From Butyriboletus loyo (lineage: Eukaryota > Basidiomycota > Agaricomycetes > Boletales > Boletaceae), in assembly GCA_038093515.1 (NCBI GenBank), contig JBBPSI010000007.1, positions 186,001 to 250,000 of the forward strand: DNA of 64,000 nucleotides. The letters are read 5' to 3'. The position numbers and the translations under genes were made by a program. Positions 51,311 to 61,530 of the stretch are shown here, one piece after another. Position 1 is the first letter of the stretch, and the number at the start of each line of letters is the position of its first letter. A model generated the notes under the pieces. The model had not been told where the DNA came from and made no database searches. It worked only from the letters and a program-made list of their open reading frames with translations.

Positions 51311-52525
51311 ATTTTTATTTGTTATGTATTGAAGTAGATTCACAAATGTAACAAGAGGATCCAGTGAGAGAGTCTTGGAGGTTTAGTCAGTATCTCCCTT
51401 GGGATTGTCTGGTGACCATTTGCAATGTGTTCCTGTCCAGTGAATGGGACTCTGCCTGAGCTCTAAATGAGGTGAGTTTGCCATGAGTCAGTGAAACTAG
51501 TAGGTAAAAGTTGAGCTACTGACAGGATGACACCTTTTACCATAAGTGTTTCCAGGATGGACAGCACTCTTTGTTTGTGCTCAGAGTGGCCAGCAAGGGA
51601 GTGGTGGAGGTGCTGGCAACCATGAAGCCCAGGGTCTGGGACCAGGTGTACAAGGCAGAGGTGTAAGATCACAATCTGCTGCCAATCAGTAAACTAACCC
51701 TCAGTTATCTGTCCAGAGCTGGCCAGAGCTGGGAGAGAAAATAGAGAGATAATCCTGCCCATAAATCTATCCTAGTTTTTTAACCAGATGATCTTTCCAT
51801 CAAATATAGCCCTTTGGAGTACTGAGTACATTTGTCAAAATGTTTGCATGGTGTGCAAAAACATTTGATAGGAAAGTGCTATGTTTGCTGATTGAGTGGT
51901 TCAGGCAGTATAGTAGGTGCATCATTCTGATCTCTAAAATTCTAATGCTTAACCAACCTGAAAAGACTCATCATTTCTGTATTCTCATATCTATGAGATT
52001 AATTGAAAAAATCTACATCTACCAGCATCCTAATACCTCAACCTCCACACCCATGCACTTTACCTTGTCTACTACCTGCACCACCTGCTCTGCCCACAAT
52101 TGTTCAGGACTGTTTTGCCCCAGCATAGCACCAACTTCAAGAAAGTAAACACTATCAAATGGTCTGCTATGGACTGATGGGCGCCTATCAATTCTCAATA
52201 TGATAATATCAAGCATGCTGATTACTCTTGAAATGTTCAACATTGGTTTCACTGGATCACCTGGAGGAGCCTGGAATCGTAGCAGAGCCATGCAATCTGA
52301 TGATAGAGGACTTCTCTCTGGAAGAGCTATGTCTAGGCCATGGGAAAGGATATAAAAGCGAGTAAAATTTTCTGTGGGCAATATTGGCTGCACCCACAAC
52401 ATATAGAACAAACCACTGACCTGTTCCATCCTGGATACTCTCCTTCAAAATTTCTAGTCCTTCATAGATAGTGACAACCACTGATGAACATATTGCTGCA
52501 CATTTCATCAGGTCCAGTCCATTTT
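51311..52525. other. CpG-depleted tract
   Basis: By direct reading, 51311-52181 contains no CG dinucleotide, and the whole of 51311-52525 has only three (52182, 52278, 52359). Both flanks are CpG-rich like the rest of the window. TG and CA are frequent and the tract is A+T-richer. Its left edge meets the truncated transporter at 51303-51310; its right part covers the 3' exons of PHA2. This is the pattern left by long-term CpG methylation and deamination, usually aimed at transposons. No intact transposon ORF or terminal repeat is recognisable. The non-coding core is 51304-52018. Confidence 0.75.
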
Positions 52526-53111
52526 CGGCCGAGAGCAGTCTTTTCGCCGCAATCGCAGTGGAATCCACGGGCACTAAAGATGCTCGAGGCAAGTGTTTGG
52601 CTAACCACCCCCGGCATTGTCCCAAAGCCTAAGTCATCATGAAATGGTGTCGAATCACAGTTTCATCACAAGAACATACTTGCTCGTGACTCAATACATT
52701 TTCAATGTTCTCCATCTTTACCCCCTGTCGGGTTACCAGAGAGTGTTTTACTCCAAGGACAGTAACACCCCTCACGAAAGTTTCTTGACCAACGACAGGG
52801 ATACGCAAGACATTATAAGTTTCGACCACTGAACCATTTGTGCTATTTTCTTGAGGGATTACCCCAAATGGCACAGCGGCCGACAAGGTTTGCTGGACAT
52901 CTGACGAAAGATTGGCTTTCCTCTCGATTGACATGCAGACAGCGTACCTGCAATTGTTGGCCGAGCAAGGTACTCGACAGAATCGCCGAAGCACTCGAAC
53001 GCCGCCTGTACAAATCATTGGCAAACAATAGAATACCTGAAAGAGAACAAAGACCTGGTGAGAATAGGTCCCAAGTGGACCGAGGAAAGCCAATCGTGGC
53101 CTAGGAGCCAA
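52019..53111 (-). CDS. PHA2: Prephenate dehydratase, start codon displaced
   Basis: Converts prephenate to phenylpyruvate for phenylalanine synthesis; cytosolic, usually Phe-inhibited. Exons: RPRLAFLGPLGTYSHQ, AAFECFGDSVEYLARPTIA, DVQQTLSAAVPFGVIPQENSTNGSVVETYNVL, then LGVKHSLVTRQGVKMENIENVLSHEQ, ALGQCRGWLAKHLPRASLVPVDSTAIAAKRL, ICSSVVVTIYEGLEILKESIQD, ENFTRFYILSHGLDIALP, and an ACT domain ending KVKCMGVEVEVLGCW (stop 52019-52021). The family motifs GPxGTYS, NS(T)xGSV, STxxA and NxTRF are present. The expected ATG is absent: the codon before APRPR is TTG (53111-53109), and upstream sequence belongs to the 4E-T relic, with no in-frame ATG before a TAG. The last exons (to about 52525) are CpG-poor but open. 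Confidence 0.82.
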
Positions 53112-53759
53112 CTCTCTGTCCTCGGCGCGCGTTTGTAATATGGATGATAAGGCACCGCGATCGCGATCATACTTGGCAGATAACTGGAATGATAGCGTTC
53201 GCTACGACGAAGCGGCTCAGATGAGATATGTACTCACATTGGGTAGTCGCCCCCGACCCTCTTCGACGCTGTCACAGTCCCGCACTTTCTCAGCAGTACC
53301 ATCCCGAGCGCGGACCGTGGCACGAATTGACTGATGCTCGAGATTTCCCATCTGAGAAGGTTGGATAAGGTCGACACCGCGGAACGACTGTCTCGCAGAA
53401 CCTTGAGAGTGGCGTCAGAAAATACATGCGCCACAAGGGGCAATACGTACTACCACCCGTGTCTCGACAGAACCTGAGCATGTGATGTCGACGGAGAAGC
53501 TGGGAGGGAGACCAAACTACCCACCATGGTCGGCCTAGTGATTTACCAGCAGGAGGGGATGTTTCAGAGTCTTTTCCGGAGCTCAACCGGTTATTTATGA
53601 TTTTGAGGGGATTTGGGAGAGTCTTGAGAAACGGGGGAAGAGTCATGGGACCGAACGCAGTCTGGTGACGGTTGGATGGCGAGATTGGCGAGGTTGTGGA
53701 ACACGGCGGCGAAGACGGGGGATGATTGTTGGAGAGAAACACGATCAGATGAAAACATG
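53108..53759 (-). pseudogene. 4E-T 5' relic (copy B)
   Basis: Starts MFSSDRVSLQQSSPVFA (ATG 53759), matching 4E-T exon 1, but a deletion of about 165 bp has removed the eIF4E-binding segment and brought in a TAA right after SPKSPQNHK (near 53590). Remnants of the next exons follow: LSSGKDSETSPPAGKS, SVVPRSFRGVDLIQPSQMGN, and finally LSAKYDRDRGALSSILQ...AEDRELAP, which runs straight into PHA2 in frame. The ATG codon of the parent exon (Q-M-RAKDREL) is ACG here. Confidence 0.75.
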
Positions 53760-53811
53760 GCGGAGTTGAAGGAGGGAAGGACAGGTCGCCATAGACAAAA
53801 TTCCAACGGCC

Positions 53812-54140
53812 ATGATGCTCTCTCTCAGACACTTTATCCTCCAACAGCGCGTCCTGCGTCTCTACCGCTTCGCCATCAGGGCTTCACGATGTACGAGTCT
53901 ATAGTCTCTGCCTGGAACCCGCCGTCACAGTATGCGCCGCAGCTATCCCGGACCGACGCACACGGGCAGAAACACTTCTCTGGTTTCGTGCAGAGATCGA
54001 GCGCAACAAGCACCTCACCGACACCGTGAGTACATCCCCTTGCCCCCAGTACGCGTCTCATGCAGCCCCAGGTGGCAATAGAGAACCAGCTCAGCATTGC
54101 CAACCGAGAAATTCGTCAGCTCTTTCCTGGAACCTCGTAG
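53812..54140 (+). CDS. LYRM2: LYR-motif mitochondrial protein, LYRM2-like
   Basis: Three exons give an open protein of about 76 residues. Exon 1 (53812-53890) encodes MMLSLRHFILQQRVLRLYRFAIRAS, with the LYR motif (R-LYR-F). The intron 53891-53942 (GTACGA...CCGCAG) joins in frame to IPDRRTRAETLLWFRAEIERNKHLTDT, and the intron 54026-54071 joins to VAIENQLSIANREIRQLFPGTS (stop 54138-54140). Order and spacing resemble human LYRM2 (QFVRRQQVLLLYRRIL, then REEFRRNK), a matrix protein linked to complex I assembly through acyl-ACP. It lies within duplication copy B and is the only one of its four genes still open; the copy-A version is broken. Divergent from the 4E-T relic. Expression is unproven. Confidence 0.75.
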
Positions 54141-54442
54141 CATAGATTGCCAGTACCCGGTTGCAGAACAGATCCGATTGACACAAGCGCACTCCACCTG
54201 CGCAAGGGGCCTGGATGTTAATGGTTCGTTACACGTCTTATACGTTCCGGTATCGCGAAGCCGGACGACTGCAGCCCGCCAAAAGCACGCAAGTATATTG
54301 ATCAAAGCAATGCACAATCAATACACTTGAAATCATCATTTATACCACCACTGCATTCTTACACCGACCATGAGTTGTGCAAGTACAAGGCTGGAAAACT
54401 CGTTGGTGAATGAAGCCAAGCAAGAGTCACTTCTCCTGAGTA

Positions 54443-54637
54443 TCAAGCTTGGTTGCGAAGAACTGTGCGAAAGTCAGCATCCAGGACCATCAAGGCGTGC
54501 ATCAACACACTTAGAATAACAGAGTCACCACTACCGACAATCAGATTACTTCATGACGATCAAGGACGAACACATACCGCAGGAACATTTTACTGATGAA
54601 GCGGTCCTTGTTGACTGGTTTCTTGCTTTTACCCTTC
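54443..54637 (-). pseudogene. SMD2 3' fragment (copy B)
   Basis: Identical to the 3' exons of SMD2 up to 54615 (stop codon complement at 54443-54445, exons for GDSVIL, KMFLR and NKDRFIS), then breaks off at about 54637 inside the [11 protein letters not shown] coding stretch, where PES1 sequence begins. The first exons and the Sm1 motif are absent, so no SmD2 can be made here. Confidence 0.85.
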
Positions 54638-54639
54638 AC

Positions 54640-55230
54640 GAGGCACTACCGCACAAGCTGAGAGAACACAAGGCATTCGCAACAACCATTTCCAGGGACG
54701 CCACCTGAGATGAAGCCGGTGCTGGACTAGGCGCATTCAGTGTCCAGACGGCGGAGAAGGGTATCGTGTCAATCTTAACCGTTTCACCACCAAGTCCACT
54801 GTGCGAGGTCGACGAAGAGTTTGCCGTCCACACTCCTGCTGCCGGGGATGCACCGCTGCCTACACTGTAGTCGTTATCTGAGGCACGTAAAGATCATCAT
54901 TTGATCTGTGTACATTCTACCCGTTTTTCGGATTCTTGGCCAAGTCGTCCGGTGGCCGAGTTGGTTAAGCAATCCGGAAATGGCTCTCATCGCAGAATCA
55001 GATGAGTTGATCATCCACGTAATCATCGAGGCCAATGAGAGGAGAAAGAGCGGTGGCGAAAACGAAAACATGTACAGTTGCAATGAGTTGGGTCTCGATA
55101 CTTCGAGCGAATGAAGAGACGGGCTGCAGTGAGCTCACTGTATCTCGTTTTCCGACCCATGCATGGATGAGCGCTGAGCACTGAGCAGCGCGTAACTTTA
55201 TTGAGGAGACACAGAAACTGAAGGTCGAAG
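54640..55230 (+). pseudogene. Pescadillo relic (copy B)
   Basis: Three short blocks match separated parts of the pescadillo gene: CACAAGCTGAGAGAACACAAGGC (54650-54690; parent near 47680), GATGAAGCCGGTGCTGGACTAGG onward (54711-54850; parent near 48310-48560), and BRCT-region plus C-terminal pieces (about 54920-55215; parent 48655-49420). Large deletions, stops and frameshifts separate them. The piece at 54949 contains a chance tRNA-like A-box. Confidence 0.8.
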
Positions 55231-55424
55231 CTGAGGTGGCCACTGTAATAGCCGCATTGAAGTTATGTGCTAGGTGGCTTAGTCAAGCCGCTTTAGCACT
55301 ACCGCCCACTGCGAGCGACGAGGCCCGCGATACTCAACGTTCCTAGCGCTCACTGTGCTCGACGTCTCTCCAGCGGCTTCGGTAGTAAGCACTGGGCTCA
55401 CATTGTGCCATTACACTCCGAATC

Positions 55425-58400
55425 ATGGTCAGTATGCTTGGCTTGGGAAATAGACACCCCCCTCCTGCAGACATTGTACGCCGCTCCGACACTTCGGGTT
55501 CCATCACGAATCTCAAACCGCCTCCATCGTCCGCCGAACAGACCCGCCCTGTGCCAGTCCCAGACACAAGCAATAGTGGTTCCCTTCACTTCTTCTCCCT
55601 ACCACATTGGACACGCCGCATACTTCCCGTATCCTCCTCAGCGCGAAAAAGTCTCGCAGGTTTACCCCATGCAGATGAGCACATCCCAAATCTGCGCAGT
55701 GCAGCCCCACGTAGATCCTTCCTCGAGAAGGATCTTCCTCCGACCCCATCCTCACAGGTCGATCCAAATATCACTAGCCATGAACCAAGCGCCCATCCAA
55801 ACGATGCCCGAGTGTCTATCTCGGTCCAGCATGCGACAGACACTCCTCCGCAGCCCACCTTTTATCTGGATGTCTATCATAACACACCTACGATATCCCC
55901 ACCCCCTCAGATAAACTCTGTGACGTTTACATCCTTTCCGAACAGCAGTGCCGAGAACGTCCTGCGAAAAAGTAAGAGCACGCATGCGTTGAGGCCAGAA
56001 AAGCCCTCGTCAAGTCTTCACCAACAGCGTACCAGAGGCATCTCAGTGACACAAATGTTTACAGCAGCGAAACGATCCTCAACGTCGCCTTGCACTGCCA
56101 GTGGAAACTCTCCTTCCACACCTCTGGTACGAAAATCTTCGTTCTGGTCACGCAAATTTTCGACATCATCACCCCAACATCTCACTGCCCCAGTCGAGTC
56201 GCCTTCGCTTCCTGCGGTAAATCCCACCCCCCCGCTCCGGGTGGACTTCACTGCACCTTCAGAGTCGCTTGCGAGATCGCGTAGCAATTCTAGTGGCGCG
56301 AGACTTTCTAGGCGTCATTCAGAACGCGCTATTCGTCACTCTGCGACAGCTCGTACCAACATCCCCACTTTGCCCCAAAGCCCAGTTGCTCCAGATAGGA
56401 CTAATGTTCGACCACAGACTGCCGATCCGTGTTTTTTTGTTTCACATCGTTCACCCATGCGACGTCCAACTACGGCCGATTCCGCAACTCCTTCTCGTTC
56501 ACGCTCTCTCTTTGCTTTATCACATCAATCCACTGTCCCACCTTCAAACAACGAACCGTTCTCCGCCAATCCTACACCGCGATCCAAAACTCGCCCGCCC
56601 AATCCCCGACCTCGTTCCTCAACGAATCCACAACTTCTACATCGACTTTCCGTTAACCTATTTGCCTCATCGCCATCATCGGCCAGCAAAAATGGGTCCT
56701 TGTTTGCCAATGAAGTCGCGTCATCCCCGACCTCTCGTTCTCCTCGGCCTTCTCTATCCCAGATCCCACCCGATGTACTGAAACCCCGCGCGGGTGAATC
56801 TGCCGAAAATTTCGTTGCCAGATTGGTGTCCCTTATCTCTAAGGCCGAAATAGCCGGAATACTGGCTTCCACGTAAGATCGCGCTGGGCAGTCTTTGTCC
56901 GTTCTAACTACTTTGTGCAGTGGAGACCCCATCTATGCGGATTCACTCAAGCTATTTATTGAACACTTCGGATTTCATGGAGACCCTCTAGACGTCGCAT
57001 TGCGTACACTGTTAATGGATGTCGGTCTACCACGGGAGACACAACAAATCGATCGAGTCATTGAAGCGTTCGCGAATAGGTATCTTTCGTGTAACCCTGA
57101 CATATTCACTTCTAGAGGTGTGCCATCTTTAACTTTCCCGATGTGCAAATCGACAATGACGACGATGATACTAAATTCAGATCACCCATATATCTTAGCC
57201 TTTAGCCTGATCATGTTGCACACCGACGCTTTCAATAAGTCAAATAGACGGAAGATGTCGAAGGCGGATTATATGAAGAATACGACTCTCCCGGGCCTGA
57301 TTCCTGAAATCCTCGATGTGTGTAGAACTACGTTGGCATTATAGTGGGACATTCATGACAGTCCCTTAGTGCTTCTACGACAACATCATTTTTGCACCAT
57401 TCATCTTTATCGAGGATCCCTTAGACTCCGAAGGGAGCGTCGAGGGAAACCTCACTAGACCTTCCACTTCATCTGGGCTTTCAAGTCCAATGATACAAAG
57501 TGGGAATACATTGTTGAGCAGACCAAAGGTTGATCCTTACTATCTCATTACAAATGTGAGTATTTCGCGCCACTCTCATCAGTTTGCCTTAAGTGTTGTT
57601 TCAGAATCTACTAGATCAGCTCCGTGTTAACGTCGAAGGCCAAATCTCACTCGAGAACCCGTTTCGATGGGATGGTACAGGTACTTCTTGGAACTACGAC
57701 GAGATCCTCTTGGCTTTTGACAAGGGGCACATGGTGCAAATTGTACCAACAGACATGCGATCGACTACCCTATTCTTTGGTTTGAGTGTCGGAGGTAATC
57801 CAAGTCCTTCTCTCAACGGCCTTGGCGGTGTACCTGAGGCGCTATCTGTGTCGGAGACGTGGCCTATCAAGTTCACCAAGATCGCTGTACTCAGTCGCAA
57901 AGATGAACTGTTGGAAGGGGGGAAAAAGTCGTTGAATCGCAAGTGGCGAACTTATAGTGTCGCACTTACGAGATCTCAACTGCTTCTTTTCCGTGATATA
58001 TCATGGTCATCAACATTACTCTCATGGAATGATCCGCCAAGGAAACCCCCCATACCGTCAACATTGTTCAAGCCTGATGAAATCATTTCTTTGCATGATG
58101 CACTGGCAGTTTTGGACAGATCCTATAGCAAAGTGAGCTAGTTCGTGCTGCATTTATCTAGACCTCACTTGTCTTTGCCACAGCACTTGAATACTTTTCG
58201 CCTCACCACTCGCGATGGACGCCACATTCTTTTCCAGGCGACTGAACAGAAAGAGATGGATGAATGGATATCTCGTATTAACTATGCGAGTGCGTTCAAA
58301 ACCACGGGCATACGCATGCGATCGCTTGGAATGACAGGCAAAGTTCTCAAGCTCACCGGAGTAGCTGCCGCTACGTCACATCTTCATGACTTGCAGCTTC

Positions 58401-59533
58401 CAAATTTTGGTCAACCAAGAACGCTGACGTGGGATCACCGTAACCTCTCTGAACTGATGGATGAGCCTCCTGGTTACGGTGTGGCACGCGGTGGGCACCC
58501 TGCGGACATGGATGGTTGCCAGAGTGGAATGGCAGATCTATCTGCACCCGAGGTGGAAGGAGCCTCACAATTCAAGGAGACGTTTGATACTGTGAAGGCA
58601 GAATTGGCGGCTGCCCGCAATAGCGCCGGAGATCTCTCAGTCGTGGAGAAGGCATGCCCGGTTGGGATAGAACCTTCCCGTCTCGCCTCCAGGTCCGATA
58701 TGATACACACTCGTGTGGAAGATCTGGAGAATCGCATTTGCGCTGTCAATGCACAAATCGATTCTAGTATGCATATCACGAGAAACATTGGGATTTTGAC
58801 ACCATTCCAGAAATCCACCCGGGAACGTTTGCAGGATACTATTCAGATCATGTCCAAGAAAATACAGGCAATGCGCTTGGATGTCACCAAGCTCATTTGT
58901 CATCGCACCATTCTACTTAACGATCTCGCTGCCGAGGAGAGGAACTTCAAACGGGCAACTTCACTCGCTCTGCAAGCTGCAACTGAAACGTTGCAGCGGC
59001 GCTACTCCGAATATACCTCGCAGTCACTATTCTCCACTCAGGAAATTCGACCTAAGAGTTCGTTTCACGAAGAGACTCCACCAGGCTCGCAGTCCTTCGA
59101 CTCATCCACCTATGAAACATTCCGTTCCGCGCTGGACTTTGGTCCTGATTGGCCGTCGTCGGGCGTAGCATTTGCTGCTTCCTCACTTTGGGGGCCGTCT
59201 CGCGCCACCGATTCACCGGTCACACAAGGATGCGATAGCCCGGCGAGCTGTTATCCATCTCCCGATAAAACCTCAGATTTATCATTATCCACCACCAACC
59301 AGTCCCTGCCAGAGACATCCTTGCACGAGAACCTACCCGTAGTATCCAATTTCCCAGAGGAACAGGCGGAAGAATGGCATAAAACCAAAGCGGCGAAGCG
59401 CGTTTCGCTGGTAAAACTACCATCCGATTTGCGAATGTCGGCCATTGCTGGCAAGTCTTCCCGTCATCTTCAAGGTAACGATTTGTTGAAAGAGGAGCCT
59501 TCTGCTGTTGGGAACGTTGGTTCCCGGACTTGA
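55425..59533 (+). CDS. Sec7-PH domain Arf guanine nucleotide exchange factor
   Basis: Activates Arf GTPases in membrane traffic (Syt1/EFA6-type architecture). From the ATG at 55425 (MVSMLGLGNRHPPP) a 480-residue Ser/Pro-rich disordered region contains basic/Ser motifs. The Sec7 domain runs from FVARLVSLISKAEIAGILAS across an intron to GDPIYADSLKLFIEHFGFHGDPLDVALRTLLMDVGLPRETQQIDRVIEAFANRY, which carries the glutamate-finger motif (LP-ETQQIDR), and HPYILAFSLIMLHTDAFNKSNRRKMSKADYMKNT. The linker and PH domain follow: PFRWDGTGTSWNYDEILLAF, KWRTYSVALTRSQLLLFRDISW and LTTRDGRHILFQATEQKEMDEWISRINYA. A coiled coil (about 58560-59010) and a disordered tail end at 59531-59533. Four or five introns; the exon around 57110-57180 is uncertain. 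Confidence 0.9.
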
Positions 59534-61447
59534 GTCAATGAGACGCATTTTTTAATTGTTACAAGCTCTTATTCATCTATGGCTTTATGGCGGTATACCC
59601 ATCTTCATTTGACGCCTTCACTTTAGCAAACAATTGTTGTGATAAATGACCACGTGACTTATTAAAAACAGGTTCATGATTGAACACTGCACAGCAGCAT
59701 GTTCAAGGATTGGCTGGTGACCACTTGCACAATATATCGCCCTTCACTGGATGGCGGAGGTCTAGATGAGGTGAGTTTACCTCGAGTCCCTGGAACCAAT
59801 GACCATATACATATTGCCGTGCAGACTCAAACACACACTACTCCTAAGGTTACGAGATGGCCAGATTTATTACAGCATTTGATTCACTTCCGTGAATCCA
59901 AAAGTCACATGTTGGTTTATGTGTGTCTCCCCAAACCAGACCTAAAACTTCATGATCAGAAGACGGTCGTTCTGATCATACGAAGGCGGCTACATAATTG
60001 CTTTCCCGTTCACTGGAGTAAGCAACATCGCGAACCACATCGAGAACTGTCGTCTGGAAATGCTGGTTCCTCGTTTTCTCGCTCCGTACCCTTCCCGTCC
60101 TCCCTCCCTTCCTTGGCCCGACTAGTCCTCAGGAGGAGGACGACTACTCCAACCGCCCCGGAGGCTCCAAGCTTACTATAGTGAATTTCAGATGGCTATT
60201 CCGCCATATCGTCTTTCCAAGACGGTTTGATGCAGTAGGTTGCCTGGAGAGGGTGGCCAAGCCGACGGTAGACGAGAATACGGGTAGGCCCTCGGAAGGC
60301 CGGGCCGGGCCGTCCCGCTTCTCGGCCCTCGACGACGCTCTCGATGAGCCGCCTCACATATTTCCACCTCACAACGCTCACCGACGGCGCTGATCACTCC
60401 TTCCCTCCGCTGAATGTCTCTGACGTACCATCTAGAAGCTTCACAAATAAGTCACCATTTTCTGTCTTCTTACTTATTAGGGAAGACGATCCGGCACTTG
60501 CGGAACAACTGCAGTGCTTGACATGCAAAAGTTGACCAGGCATCTCGGAGAAGATATCCCTCCAGAAATGGTGCTAAGCCCTGCTTTCCTATCCCTGACT
60601 TCCTATATATAATCATCACGAGCGCAGAAGTCCCGACCCTTCGGCATTCACCATACGGGAGTCATCCGTTGCTTAGGTCAGTTGAAGGGGTTCCGTAGAG
60701 AAAGTCACTCAATGCGCAAGGCGACACCCACCCCGCCTTGTTTGTGACTCGCACCACCCCTCAGACGCCGAGTACAAAATACATTGCCGGTGGAGTTCGC
60801 AGTGCCGGCTAGGATGAGATAGGAATTCGAGAAGTTACTCAGACAAATATGGTAGGTATGCCTAACTGCACCACCTCCAAGTACCACTCACTCGAACCCC
60901 CCAATTAATATTCCTAACAGCGATGTTCCGTGCGAAGGGATACATATTCTGACAGCCTTCCTTCACGCGCTTTCCGTCCATCTGTTGGGATCTCCAGCGA
61001 GACATCTCCGTCGGACGTCCTTCCCGTATCCCACCAACGTTCAGGACGCTTCCCCGGCGACCTGCGACTGCGGACACGAATCGGCGTGCAGAACAATTGG
61101 CGAACTTCTTTGGCATCGGCCATGAAGATGTTTCGGCTGTCGCTCAGGCCCACGGAATCGCTCAGGATTTTCGTCTGCAGCGCAGGAAACCTTGTTGGTA
61201 TAAATGCCCAGCTTGAGGTCGAGGTGAAGCTTTGTTGCAAACCAACCCCATTTTGAAGCGGTAGGGTCACGACAAAATGGTCACATCTGAGTGATAGACA
61301 AGCTCAAAATAAAAAGAGCATCTTAGCACCTTTAATTATGGGTTTGTAAACCGCTGCTCATACATGTACACGACTAGCAGGAGTATGTACATAACTTATC
61401 AGTGGCTGAACTTTGCGAGAGTATTAGTCATCATTGTAGTAGTGAAC
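59534..61447. other. Region without a clear gene
   Basis: About 1.9 kb. A plus-strand frame at 59699-60181 (MFKDWLVTTCTIYRPSLDGGG...) is open for 160 codons but resembles no family; an intron-like GTGAGT at 59770 suggests it may be part of a real or decaying split gene. Near 61020-61230 a short frame reads ADTNRRAEQLANFFGIGHED, which looks protein-like but is isolated and ends in a stop soon after, perhaps a relic. A GC-rich patch lies at 60290-60360. Nothing else is identified. Confidence 0.35.
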
Positions 61448-61499
61448 AACCCTAACCCTAGCAATTTCAAACCTAAACCTAACCCGATCCTTGGGTTAG
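61448..61499. promoter_or_regulatory. Telomere-type repeats in the RAP1 promoter
   Basis: AACCCTAACCCTAGC at 61448-61462, AAACCTAAACCTAACCC at 61469-61485 and GGGTTAG on the opposite strand at 61493-61499. They are variants of the TTAGGG telomere unit used by many basidiomycetes and end 31 bp before the RAP1 ATG. Only about five units are present, so this is a site cluster, not a telomere. Confidence 0.65.
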
Positions 61500-61530
61500 A
61501 ATCCACGTCCACGCCAAACTGCAAGGGATC

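Larger units (their letters stand above)
53108..55368. repeat. Segmental duplication, copy B
   Basis: Same-order copy of 45211-49577 with several internal deletions. In sequence it holds: first exons of 4E-T reversed (53108-53759), LYRM2 (53812-54140), SMD2 3' exons reversed (54443-54637), and scraps of PES1 (about 54640-55230) through to the intergenic CCCGCGATACTCAAC block. Similarity is clearly uneven: 54341-54615 is identical over 275 bp to 46593-46867, while flanks carry many substitutions and indels. It sits between PHA2 and the Sec7 gene and ends about 55 bp before the Sec7 ATG. Confidence 0.85.

Noticed and set aside
51304..52018. Intact transposon
   Set aside because: CpG depletion suggests a silenced repeat, but no transposase or polymerase frame, terminal repeat or target-site duplication can be seen.
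54949..54975. tRNA-like A-box sequence (GGCCGAGTTGGTTAAG)
   Set aside because: It lies in a block aligned with the pescadillo BRCT region (parent near 48690). There is no B-box or acceptor-stem pairing downstream.
61448..61499. Telomere end or interstitial telomere from a chromosome fusion
   Set aside because: Only about five imperfect units with mixed orientation, and genes continue on both sides. A promoter site cluster fits better.
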